From CAYLYM01 sp964387645 (GTDB taxonomy: Bacteria > Calditrichota > Calditrichia > RBG-13-44-9): a stretch of DNA of 64,000 bases. The DNA is taken from positions 8,133 through 72,132 of the forward strand of contig CAYLYM010000004.1 of the NCBI GenBank assembly GCA_964387645.1, given 5' to 3'. The stretch's first letter is position 1. Each line of letters opens with the position of its first letter. A program made the translations under genes and the position numbers. The notes beneath the pieces are model-generated. The model ran no database searches. It was not told where the DNA came from and worked only from the letters and a program-made list of their open reading frames with translations. This document shows, in pieces, positions 1-7,982 of the stretch.

Positions 1-1806
1 TACTTCGTTAATTTTTTTCGGGGTAATAAGAATACAATATGATTTTTTCTGCCCTCGGCCCACCCGACCACGAAGTTGATGCAACTGACTCAGGCCAAAT
101 CGCTCAGCATGCTCAATCAACAAAACCGTGGCATTAGGAACATCCACACCCACTTCCACAACAGTCGTACTCACCAGGATTTGCACAAACCCTGATTTAA
201 ATTTTCTCATGGCATCTTCTTTTTCCTCACTACGCATCCGACCATGTAGCAAAGCCAACCGCAATTCAGGGAAAACACGATCTTGCAAATACTGAAAACT
301 CTCGGTGGCGGCTTTTAAATCAACTTTTTCTGATTCTTCAACCAAAGGATAAATGATGTAAGCCTGTTCTCCAGACTGAACTCTCTGCCGAATAAAATCG
401 TATACAGCCGGAAGTTTTTCCTCAGTCCGCCAAAATGTTTGAACTGGCTGGCGCCCAGGTGGCATTTCATCGATGATGGAAACATCTAAATCACCATACA
501 ATGTCAGAGCTAGGGTGCGAGGAATGGGCGTGGCAGTCATAACCAAAACATGCGGATTCCAACCCTTTTTAACTAATTCCCCCCTCTGCAAAACTCCAAA
601 TCGATGCTGTTCATCGATGATCGCCAATCCCAATTGTTTAAACAATACATTTTCCTGTACCAGGGCGTGGGTACCGATGACCAGATCCACCTCACCTTTT
701 TGAAGAGCATTCTGTACTTCTTTTTTCTTGTGATTTTTTAATGAACCGACCAAAAGTTCAATTTTAACCGGGAAGTCCTCTAACCAATCGCGAACATTCA
801 GATAATGCTGTTCTGCCAGAATCTCAGTTGGGGCCATTAAAGCTACCTGATAACCATTTTCGATGGCAATCATAGCAGTAATCATAGCTACTAATGTTTT
901 CCCGGAACCTACATCCCCCTGCAAAAGCCGATTCATCGGTTTGCCGCTTTTCAGATCCTCATAAATTTCTCTTAACACGCGTTTTTGCGCTCCGGTCAGT
1001 TTGTAAGGTAATTTATTTAGAAATTTACGGATCTCTTCTCCACTGGTTTGCATACGAATGCCCTGAACTGGTGAACGTTGATGATAATACCTGAGAGCCA
1101 TTAACAGTTGTAGATAAAAAAGCTCTTCGTATTTGAACCGGCGCAGGGATTGTTGGATATCTTCCATCTTTTCTGGAAAATGAATGCACCTATAGGCTTG
1201 TTGGCGATTCAACAGGTGATATCGTCCTAATACGTTTTCCGGAAGATTTTCTGGTATTTGATGGCTGTATTTCTCCAATGCATTATGAATAAGACGTCGA
1301 AAAGTTCGAGAAGTTAATCCATTATCTTTAAGTTGCTGAGAACCCGGATAGAGAGGAATAATTTGACCGGTGTGTAAGGGTTCTTTTGACTCTTCAATGA
1401 TATCAAAATCGGGATGAATCATTTGCCAACCACGAAAAAAACTAACTTTCCCACTAAAGGCGACTTCTTGACCCGGTTCAAAAATCTTTCTAAAAAAATC
1501 TATCCGATTAAACCATACGCCGGCTAACCGGCCTGTACCATCATAAATTATCACAATTAAACGGCGACGCGGCCGGGCAATGATTTCTTTATGTATGATT
1601 TTACCAATAACCGTGGTTTCCTGGTCAACATTTAAATGATTGATCGGATCGATGCGGCTGCGATCTAAATAACGCCGAGGTATAAAATCCAGTAAATCCT
1701 GGACGGTATAAATTCCAGCTTTTTTGAGATGCAGGGCACGAACTTCCCCCACGCCTCTTACATACTGAACATCAATTTCGTCTATTGCTTGCTTTGGAAA
1801 TGCCAT
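1..1806 (-). CDS. recG: ATP-dependent DNA helicase RecG (partial, 3' end outside window)
   Basis: RecG reverses stalled replication forks and branch-migrates Holliday junctions in the cytoplasm. The reading frame opens at ATG 1804-1806 and runs 602 codons to the window edge without a stop, so roughly the last 90-100 residues of a typical RecG of about 690 are missing. The N-terminal part holds the wedge/OB region (VWFNRIDFF, FSGKVSFFRGWQMIHPDF). Helicase motifs follow in order: Walker A GDVGSGKT, the APTEILAEQH stretch, DEQHRFGV (DExH box), VMTATPIPRTL (motif III), LLHGRM, and QLRGRVGRG near the end. It lies 14 bases after the lolD stop on the same strand, so it may be the last gene of lysS-lolC/E-lolD-recG. 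Identification is secure. Confidence 0.96.
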   Translation of the reverse strand, partial: MAFPKQAIDEIDVQYVRGVGEVRALHLKKAGIYTVQDLLDFIPRRYLDRSRIDPINHLNVDQETTVIGKIIHKEIIARPRRRLIVIIYDGTGRLAGVWFNRIDFFRKIFEPGQEVAFSGKVSFFRGWQMIHPDFDIIEESKEPLHTGQIIPLYPGSQQLKDNGLTSRTFRRLIHNALEKYSHQIPENLPENVLGRYHLLNRQQAYRCIHFPEKMEDIQQSLRRFKYEELFYLQLLMALRYYHQRSPVQGIRMQTSGEEIRKFLNKLPYKLTGAQKRVLREIYEDLKSGKPMNRLLQGDVGSGKTLVAMITAMIAIENGYQVALMAPTEILAEQHYLNVRDWLEDFPVKIELLVGSLKNHKKKEVQNALQKGEVDLVIGTHALVQENVLFKQLGLAIIDEQHRFGVLQRGELVKKGWNPHVLVMTATPIPRTLALTLYGDLDVSIIDEMPPGRQPVQTFWRTEEKLPAVYDFIRQRVQSGEQAYIIYPLVEESEKVDLKAATESFQYLQDRVFPELRLALLHGRMRSEEKEDAMRKFKSGFVQILVSTTVVEVGVDVPNATVLLIEHAERFGLSQLHQLRGRVGRGQKKSYCILITPKKINEV

Positions 1807-1820
1807 CTTAAAGGAAGGTT

Positions 1821-2531
1821 TCAGGTGTTTAACGATTGAATTTTCTCTTCTCGTTCAATCATTCCATCCATAAGATGAATCACCCGATGCGCTTTTCTGG
1901 TAAACATTTCATTGTGCGTAACAATTATAAAAGTCTGCCGATATTTTTCATTCAGTTTAAGAATTAACTCAAATAATGCATGGCTATTTTGAGTATCCAA
2001 ATTACCCGTCGGCTCATCAGCTAATACAATCTTCGGATTATTCATTAACGCCCGTGCAACAGCAATCCGTTGGAGTTCACCACCAGACAATTGATTTGGC
2101 CGATGATGTAGCCGTTCCGAAAGCCCCACTTCATTTAGCAGTTGTTCGGCTCGCTTAATTTGTTTCTTCCAATCGCTATTTCCAATCATTGCAGGAATAA
2201 GAAGATTTTCCATGGCAGTAAACTCTGGTAGCAAATAATGAAATTGAAAAACAAAACCAATATTTTTATTGCGAAAAATGGCAATCTCAGCTTCTTTCAT
2301 CAAGGAAATGTCACACCCATCTATATAAACTTTACCAGTGGTCGGTTTATCTAGCGTTCCTAAGATATGTAAAAGTGTACTCTTTCCAACCCCCGAAGGT
2401 CCCATAATAACCAGAATTTCTCCCATTTGCACTGATAAATTAATCCCTTTTAAAACTTTTAATAATTCTGGACCTGATTGGTAGTGTTTTTCAATCTGTA
2501 CAGCTTCTAATATGGTTTTTTCTGAACTCAT
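1821..2531 (-). CDS. lolD: LolD-type ABC transporter ATPase
   Basis: ATPase subunit of the inner-membrane machine that releases lipoproteins to the periplasmic carrier LolA. At 236 residues it has the family's usual length. Walker A GPSGVGKST is at residues 44-52, the Q-loop region (FVFQFHYLLP) near 94-103, the signature LSGGE at 148-152, Walker B ending in D172-E173, and the H-loop (VTHNE) near 205. The MacB/LolD/FtsE subfamily is shown by the LLPEFTAMENL stretch after the Q-loop. It lies just downstream of the matching FtsX-fold permease, which supports the Lol assignment. No good Shine-Dalgarno sequence is visible before the ATG. MacB-like export of another substrate is the alternative. 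Confidence 0.88.
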   Translation of the reverse strand: MSSEKTILEAVQIEKHYQSGPELLKVLKGINLSVQMGEILVIMGPSGVGKSTLLHILGTLDKPTTGKVYIDGCDISLMKEAEIAIFRNKNIGFVFQFHYLLPEFTAMENLLIPAMIGNSDWKKQIKRAEQLLNEVGLSERLHHRPNQLSGGELQRIAVARALMNNPKIVLADEPTGNLDTQNSHALFELILKLNEKYRQTFIIVTHNEMFTRKAHRVIHLMDGMIEREEKIQSLNT

Positions 2532-2609
2532 TTTATCACAGATTATAAATTTTTTACTTTTATTCTAACAAATCTCCATATTAAGTAAAGACATTTTCTT
2601 ATGAGCTAA

Positions 2610-3848
2610 TTATTCATATCGAATAGCTTCAACAGGTTCCAATTTAGAAGCACGATATGCAGGATACACCGAAGCAGCTAGACATAAAAAAATAGCAGCT
2701 ATAGCAATAACAATAAAATCGAGCGATTGCATTTTTACAGGCAATTTGTCAATCATGTAGATGTCAGAAGGGAGCCGAACGATTCCCAGGGTTTCTTGAA
2801 GATAACAAATGACAAAACCAATCAGACTACCCAGGGCTGTTCCAATCAGTCCAACAATAGTCCCCTCTAATAGAAAAATTCTCATGATTCCAGAGGCTGT
2901 AGCTCCCATGCTCTTTAATATACCAATCTCCCGAGTTTTTTCCATAACAATCATAATCAGCGAACTGACAATATTAAAAGCTGCCACCAAAATGATAAGA
3001 CAAAGTACCACAAAAGCACCCCATTTTTCGATAGTCATCCAACTATACAGGCTTCGGTTAAGTTCAAACCAGGTGCGTGCAGTATAAGGATAACCGCCGA
3101 TTTTTTTTTCAATTTTAGGCGCAATATCTGCAGCCAGATTATAATGATCTAATTTAATTTCAATCCAGGAAGCTGAATTAGGCATTTTGAACAGTTTTTG
3201 TCCTGACTTTAACGGGATATAAGCGGTAACTTTATCATATTCATAAAAACCAATCTCACTGATTCCGGTTACTACAAATTGCATAGGACGTGGTGGAGTT
3301 AAAATATTGGCATCCCTTGGAATAATAAACAATGTCACTATATCCCCTGGCGCAAATATGAGCAAGCTTTCGGCTAAATATCGTCCTAAAACAATTCCAG
3401 GATATTTACGCCCTTTAACCTCAACAGAATCGAAACTGAATTCCCCACTAACGATGCTGTTGGGAACCTCGCTCACATCCCCAATTGTCTTAGAATCGAC
3501 CGCTCGGATAAGGCAGGGTTGATTATTATTCTTCGACCGAATAACGCCTTCTCGACTTATAACTGGTGAAGCCCCAGCAACTCTGGGAATGCTAAGAACA
3601 CTATCAATCAAAGCCTGATAGTTTTGAATGGGCTCGGCATAGAACTTTCGTAATTGAATATGGGCATCGGCATTGATTAAACGAGTCCGAACTTCTTCTT
3701 CAAAACCATTAAAAGAAGACAAAACAATATTTAATGCTGCTACACCGATCGTAACACCAACAATAGAAACATAAGTAATAATAGAAATAAAACCTGTTTT
3801 TCTTTTAGCCCGGAAATACCGTCGGGCAATAAATGATTCGTATCCCAT
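2610..3848 (-). CDS. Lipoprotein-releasing ABC transporter permease (LolC/LolE family)
   Basis: The 412-residue protein has the LolC/E layout: a short N-terminal cytoplasmic piece (residues 1-20, with FIARRYFRAKRKTGF), one membrane helix, a large periplasmic domain (about 50-270), then three membrane helices near 275-300, 320-350 and 375-400. The FtsX-type motif MEKTREIGILKSMGA (about 302-316) is the coupling region that contacts the ATPase. The C-terminus VYPAYRASKLEPVEAIRYE is typical of the family. Only one permease gene is present, so the transporter is probably a homodimer, as in lineages with a single LolF-like subunit. It lies 78 bases upstream of lolD on the same strand. Confidence 0.9.
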   Translation of the reverse strand: MGYESFIARRYFRAKRKTGFISIITYVSIVGVTIGVAALNIVLSSFNGFEEEVRTRLINADAHIQLRKFYAEPIQNYQALIDSVLSIPRVAGASPVISREGVIRSKNNNQPCLIRAVDSKTIGDVSEVPNSIVSGEFSFDSVEVKGRKYPGIVLGRYLAESLLIFAPGDIVTLFIIPRDANILTPPRPMQFVVTGISEIGFYEYDKVTAYIPLKSGQKLFKMPNSASWIEIKLDHYNLAADIAPKIEKKIGGYPYTARTWFELNRSLYSWMTIEKWGAFVVLCLIILVAAFNIVSSLIMIVMEKTREIGILKSMGATASGIMRIFLLEGTIVGLIGTALGSLIGFVICYLQETLGIVRLPSDIYMIDKLPVKMQSLDFIVIAIAAIFLCLAASVYPAYRASKLEPVEAIRYE

Positions 3849-3945
3849 AAAAGGTTAATTCATTTTCTTATTTAAATTTATTGATTGATAAAAGTGATAT
3901 TTTTTATTCACAAATATTGATATCAACCTTGTTTTTCTCATCACA

Positions 3946-5436
3946 TCACTTTTCCGGACGCATGTGTGGGAAGAAGATCACATCGCGAATAGAAGGTACA
4001 TTCGTCAAAAGCATGGTCAAGCGGTCGATACCCACTCCCAAACCAGCAGTTGGTGGCATACCATATTCCAATGCTCTTAGAAAATCTTCATCCAATACCT
4101 GTGCTTCTTCGTCACCTTTCGCACGCAATTCCATCTGAGCTTCGAATCTTTGTCTTTGGTCTAACGGATCATTCAATTCACTAAAGGCGTTACCGATTTC
4201 TTTTCCAGCAATAATTGGTTCAAATCGTTCCACCAAACGCTCATTGTTACGATGTTTCTTTGCCAATGGCGACATTTCTATAGGATAATCAACAATAAAA
4301 GTCGGTTGAACCAGATTGGGTTCAACATATTCTCCAAAAATTTCATCAATAATTTTTCCTGCCCCCCAGGAATCATCCACAGTAATTCCTAATTTTTCTG
4401 CCGTATTCCGTAACTCCTCTTCTGACAAATTGGAAATATCCACTTTTGCATATTGTCTAATACCTTCGAAAAGAGGTAATCTGCGCCAGGGAGGCGTCAG
4501 ATCTATCTCCTGACCCTGATAATTTATTTTCATCGTGCCAAGAACCTGTAAAGCCACAGTTGAGATCATTTCTTCTGTCAGTTCCATCATCCAATTGTAA
4601 TCTTTATAAGCCACATAAAGTTCCATCTGGGTAAATTCCGGGTTATGAAAACGATCCATACCTTCGTTTCGAAAGTCTTTTGCAAATTCATATACCCCAT
4701 CAAATCCCCCAACAATCAAACGCTTAAGGTAAAGTTCGTTGGCAATCCTTAAGTATAGTTTCATATCCAGGGCATTGTGGTGTGTTACGAATGGGCGCGC
4801 TGTTGCACCTCCATAAATAGGTTGCAAAATTGGAGTTTCAACTTCAAGGTAGTTTCTATTATTTAAAAAATCGCGTATAGCAGTAATAATTTTCGACCTT
4901 TTTATAAAAACATCTTTTACGTCTGGATTTACGATTAAATCGACATATCTCTGCCGATAACGCATCTCCTTATCGGAAAATGGATCGTAAAGTATTCGTT
5001 GTCCATCAACAACTTTCTCCTTTACAATAGGTAATGGCCGAAGAGATTTACATAGGATTTCCATTTTCTCCGCAAGGATACTAACCTCTCCTGTACGGGT
5101 TTTAAATATCTTTCCTTCAACCCCAACGATATCACCAATATCCAACAATTTATAAAGCTCAAAAATTTTGTCGTCTACTACATCTTTTTTTAAGTAAATC
5201 TGAATTTTCCCTTGCATATCCTGAATATGAAAGAAAGCCGCTTTTCCCATTCGTCGATTAGACATAATCCTGCCGGCAACAGAAGCTCTTTGTCCCTCTA
5301 AATTTTCGAAATTATCGATAATTTCTTTCGATTTGTGGGTTCTATTAAAACTATATGGATAAGGATTAAAACCCAATTCTCTAATCTTTGCTAATTTTTC
5401 TCTCCGCTGTAACAATAACTGATTTAGCTCTTCCAA
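3946..5436 (-). CDS. lysS: Lysyl-tRNA synthetase, class II
   Basis: Charges tRNA-Lys. The 496-residue protein has an N-terminal OB-fold anticodon-binding domain (about 50-150) and a class II catalytic domain with motif 2 (FRNEGMDRFHNPEFTQMELY) and motif 3 (GLGVGIDRLTML near the C-terminus). The start is TTG at 5434-5436: a GGGAG Shine-Dalgarno sequence lies 7 bases upstream and no better ATG is nearby. It is the first gene of the leftward group with the Lol genes (97 bases to the permease). A possible promoter and a 19-bp tandem repeat lie in the leader, described separately. Length and motifs are normal for LysRS-II. Confidence 0.97.
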   Translation of the reverse strand: MEELNQLLLQRREKLAKIRELGFNPYPYSFNRTHKSKEIIDNFENLEGQRASVAGRIMSNRRMGKAAFFHIQDMQGKIQIYLKKDVVDDKIFELYKLLDIGDIVGVEGKIFKTRTGEVSILAEKMEILCKSLRPLPIVKEKVVDGQRILYDPFSDKEMRYRQRYVDLIVNPDVKDVFIKRSKIITAIRDFLNNRNYLEVETPILQPIYGGATARPFVTHHNALDMKLYLRIANELYLKRLIVGGFDGVYEFAKDFRNEGMDRFHNPEFTQMELYVAYKDYNWMMELTEEMISTVALQVLGTMKINYQGQEIDLTPPWRRLPLFEGIRQYAKVDISNLSEEELRNTAEKLGITVDDSWGAGKIIDEIFGEYVEPNLVQPTFIVDYPIEMSPLAKKHRNNERLVERFEPIIAGKEIGNAFSELNDPLDQRQRFEAQMELRAKGDEEAQVLDEDFLRALEYGMPPTAGLGVGIDRLTMLLTNVPSIRDVIFFPHMRPEK

Positions 5437-5550
5437 TGCCAGTCTCCCTTGTTAAGTTAAACTAACACAAAAAACTCCGTTGAAATTAAAGAAAAAATAT
5501 TCCTTAAACAATAAAGAAGAAAATCTATGACTTGATCATAACATTCTTCT

Positions 5551-5588
5551 TAAATTCTGGTTAGCAAATTAAATTTTGGTTAGCAAAT
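5551..5588 (-). repeat. 19-bp tandem repeat in the lysS leader
   Basis: Two adjacent 19-bp copies on the minus strand: ATTTGCTAACCAAAATTTA (5570-5588) followed directly by ATTTGCTAACCAGAATTTA (5551-5569), with 18 of 19 bases identical. They lie just downstream of the proposed lysS -10 box, within the first 45 or so bases of the predicted transcript. They could be a double operator or a chance duplication. The repeat is seen directly; its role is unknown. Confidence 0.75.
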
Positions 5589-5601
5589 AAAGTACTCATA
5601 T

Positions 5602-5629
5602 AATATATTTTCACGATTCAAGTTCACAA
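5602..5629 (-). promoter_or_regulatory. Candidate promoter for lysS
   Basis: On the minus strand TTGTGA (5624-5629) and TATATT (5602-5607) are separated by 16 bases. The layout is the same as the proposed promoter at the head of the tRNA-tuf operon. Transcription would start near 5595. This rests on motif matching only. Confidence 0.4.
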
Positions 5630-5783
5630 TCATACAAAATGGTTCGAATAATTTGTAGAAAATCCTTAGTTGAGTCACAAAATCTTTATAAAAATTCAAG
5701 AAAAATCTAAAAATAATTAAAAAATAAATTTTAAATTTCATGATTTAAATCTATTTTTTCCAAAAGTAGGAGCTTTATTTTAC

Positions 5784-5812
5784 TTGACATCAAATAGGTT
5801 TAACACTAAATT
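5784..5812 (+). promoter_or_regulatory. Promoter for the chemosensory operon
   Basis: A perfect TTGACA (5784-5789) is followed, after 17 bases, by TAAATT (5807-5812). It is the best sigma70-like match in the upstream region and faces the five-gene operon beginning at 5924. The predicted leader is about 105 bases. Confidence 0.6.
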
Positions 5813-5923
5813 TTTCTAACAAATAATTTAAATATTTAAAAAAACTAAAGCTATAGATAATTCTTGCCGATCATTTTTTAAATGTAATATGTATAAAAAA
5901 ATTAATAAAAAAAGGAGTTCAAC

Positions 5924-7105
5924 GTGAGTCAGGTTTTTGTTCGTGCCGATTCATTAGCGGATGTTATTTACGATGTAAAATTATATTTAACCGAATGGAA
6001 AGTCCTTTTTGCCTTAGATGGAACAATGGATAGCAAAACACTATCCTCTTTTCTAGATATCGAACAGAATGATGTTGAGAAAGCATTGCAACGACTAAAA
6101 GAATTGAATTTAATTTCTCCCGTTGGTGAAACTACAATTGTAGAAGAATCCAAACCAGAAGAAGAGAAGGAATTTGAGACAACACCTCAAGAGGCAGAAT
6201 CCTCTTTGGAAGAAGTTACACAAGATAAGAGTATGGAAGAACATGAGAAAAAAGAAACGACAGAAGATAAAGAAAAATTCACCTTCGATGAAGAATCTAC
6301 CGAGGGAGAGATCGAAGAGTTCAATTTAGCCGGCCAGGAATCCCCTGCAGAATTATCTACGAAAGAAAGTGTGGAAGAAGAACTAACTCTAAAGGAAGAG
6401 GAGGAAAAAAAGGACGAGGAAGAAGAAAAAACAGAATCAGAAGAAGATTTGGATCAATTGATAAATGATCTATTAAAACAAGAATCTGAAGAAACTTCTA
6501 ATGAAAAATCTTCTTTGACTTCTGAGATGGATGTAACTGAAGAAACTGGCGAAAATATGCCCACTACTGAGGAAACAACTACTAAGGAAAAAACCAAAGA
6601 TGAATTTGACTTTGGAGAAATTTTTGAAACAGAATTGGAAGAAACCGAACAATCATTAGAAGAGATGTTGGATACATTTGAAAAGGAGTCGGATGTAACA
6701 GAAGTTGAAAAAGGGGAAATAGAAGCGGTTCCACCTACCGAAGCTGCAAAGAAAACTATTTTAGTAGTGGATGATAGTGTTGTAATCCGAAAAATGGTGG
6801 AAATAGCACTAGAAAACGAAAATTATGAAATAGTAACGGTAGCCAACGGTAAAGATGCTCTTTCTTTTCTTGATAAAAAAGAACCTGATTTAATAATTCT
6901 CGATATCATGCTACCTGATGTCAACGGTTTAGATATTTTAAAAGCTATCAAGGCCAGCAAGAACATACCGGTTGTAATGTTATCGGCAAAAGACACACCG
7001 CGTGAAACAAGTAAAGCAAAAGAACTGGGTGCAGACGATTTTATCCCTAAACCTTTTAAAGACGAAGAACTTATTAGTAAAATTCACGAATTAATAGGTG
7101 AGTAA
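5924..7105 (+). CDS. Response regulator with N-terminal helical domain and long acidic linker (PilG/PixG position)
   Basis: The 393-residue protein has three parts. Residues 1-70 look like a small winged-helix fold (EWKVLFALDG, then VEKALQRLKELNLIS). Residues about 70-275 are a very acidic, Glu/Thr/Ser-rich, probably disordered linker. Residues 280-393 are a receiver domain with the acidic pair D283-D284, phospho-acceptor D327 (LDIMLP) and K376 (PKPF). The start is GTG 5924, 6 bases after AAAGGAG. It is the first gene of the operon, in the place held by pilG and pixG, so it probably carries the kinase output. It has no DNA-binding or enzymatic output domain after the receiver. The N-terminal domain is not a PATAN domain that I can recognise. 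Confidence 0.8.
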   Translation: MSQVFVRADSLADVIYDVKLYLTEWKVLFALDGTMDSKTLSSFLDIEQNDVEKALQRLKELNLISPVGETTIVEESKPEEEKEFETTPQEAESSLEEVTQDKSMEEHEKKETTEDKEKFTFDEESTEGEIEEFNLAGQESPAELSTKESVEEELTLKEEEEKKDEEEEKTESEEDLDQLINDLLKQESEETSNEKSSLTSEMDVTEETGENMPTTEETTTKEKTKDEFDFGEIFETELEETEQSLEEMLDTFEKESDVTEVEKGEIEAVPPTEAAKKTILVVDDSVVIRKMVEIALENENYEIVTVANGKDALSFLDKKEPDLIILDIMLPDVNGLDILKAIKASKNIPVVMLSAKDTPRETSKAKELGADDFIPKPFKDEELISKIHELIGE

Positions 7106-7116
7106 GTGTTGCTACC

Positions 7117-7506
7117 ATGAGTAAAATCTTATTAATCGATGACAGCATCACTGATCGGATGCTTACACGTAAAATTCTGGAATCACACGGATACGAGGTT
7201 GTCGAATTGGACAATCCAGAAAATATTTTTAAAGTCGTGCTTAACCACAAACCTGACTTGATCCTGTTGGATATAGTGATGCCAATTAAAAATGGTTATG
7301 AGTTATGCCGTCAATTAAAAAATCAAAATCTAACACATAATATTCCGGTCATATTTATCTCATGCAAAGCCCAAAAGAGCGACATATTTTGGGGCAAAAT
7401 GCAGGGAGCAGACGATTATTTACCTAAACCCTATGAATCTACCAAATTGTTGGAAATTGTCGAAAAACATCTGAATAAAAATCAGGACATTATGATAGAT
7501 GGCTAA
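7117..7506 (+). CDS. CheY-like single-domain response regulator (PilH/PixH position)
   Basis: A stand-alone receiver of 129 residues. It shows D8-D9, the phospho-acceptor D52 (LLDIVMP), S82 at the switch Ser/Thr position and K104 (LPKPY). It starts 11 bases after the preceding regulator and its end overlaps the cheW-like gene by 8 bases, so the two are translationally coupled. In Pil-Chp systems the second regulator often acts as a phosphate sink or antagonist of the first; that role is inferred from position alone. Confidence 0.9.
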   Translation: MSKILLIDDSITDRMLTRKILESHGYEVVELDNPENIFKVVLNHKPDLILLDIVMPIKNGYELCRQLKNQNLTHNIPVIFISCKAQKSDIFWGKMQGADDYLPKPYESTKLLEIVEKHLNKNQDIMIDG

Positions 7507-7966
7507 ACAAAATACAGATTCCTTCCCAAAAGACCGAATATCTGTTATCGAAATCAATAGTATTTGTTTTGGTGTGGACATCTTAAAATCCCGAGAAGTT
7601 ATTCCATTACCTAAAATAACACCCGTTCCTAACACTAAAGAATTTATCGTAGGGATCTTTAATCTAAGAGGCGAAATTTATCCCCTGGTGGATATTTCAA
7701 CTATTTTAGGATTAAAGCCTAAATCCATAAATAATGGGGATATGGTAATTATTCTTGATGGCCATGATTTAACATTGGGAGTTTTAGTTGACCTAATCCA
7801 TGGAGTCCAACATTTGAGTGCAGTCCAAATAAAGCCAGCTCATGGGATTGTTTCTAAAAAAATGGAAGAATTTATCGTAGGAGTTATAATAGAAAGATCT
7901 TTTGAAATATATCTTTTAGATGTCGACCATTTATTTGCTTCAGCGGAATTACGAACTTACGTCTAA
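7499..7966 (+). CDS. CheW-like coupling protein (PilI/PixI position)
   Basis: The 155-residue single-domain CheW protein links receptor tips to the kinase. Recognisable stretches are FGVDILKSREVIPLPKITPVPNT (residues about 21-43), GIFNLRGEIYPLVDI (about 50-64) and LGVLVDLIHGVQHL (about 92-105). The ATG at 7499 lies inside the 3' end of the preceding gene. The methyl-accepting protein follows after 16 bases. Family assignment is secure; array membership is inferred from the operon. Confidence 0.92.
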   Translation: MAKQNTDSFPKDRISVIEINSICFGVDILKSREVIPLPKITPVPNTKEFIVGIFNLRGEIYPLVDISTILGLKPKSINNGDMVIILDGHDLTLGVLVDLIHGVQHLSAVQIKPAHGIVSKKMEEFIVGVIIERSFEIYLLDVDHLFASAELRTYV

Positions 7967-7982
7967 GTTGGAGATGCAATAA

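Larger units (their letters stand above)
5437..5923. other. Divergent intergenic region between lysS and the chemosensory operon
   Basis: This AT-rich, 487-base stretch separates two divergent operons. It holds a candidate leftward promoter (5602-5629), a 19-bp tandem repeat (5551-5588), a rightward promoter (5784-5812) and the AAAGGAG Shine-Dalgarno sequence (5911-5917) of the gene at 5924. I see no gene, hairpin terminator or recognisable riboswitch in it. Confidence 0.7.
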
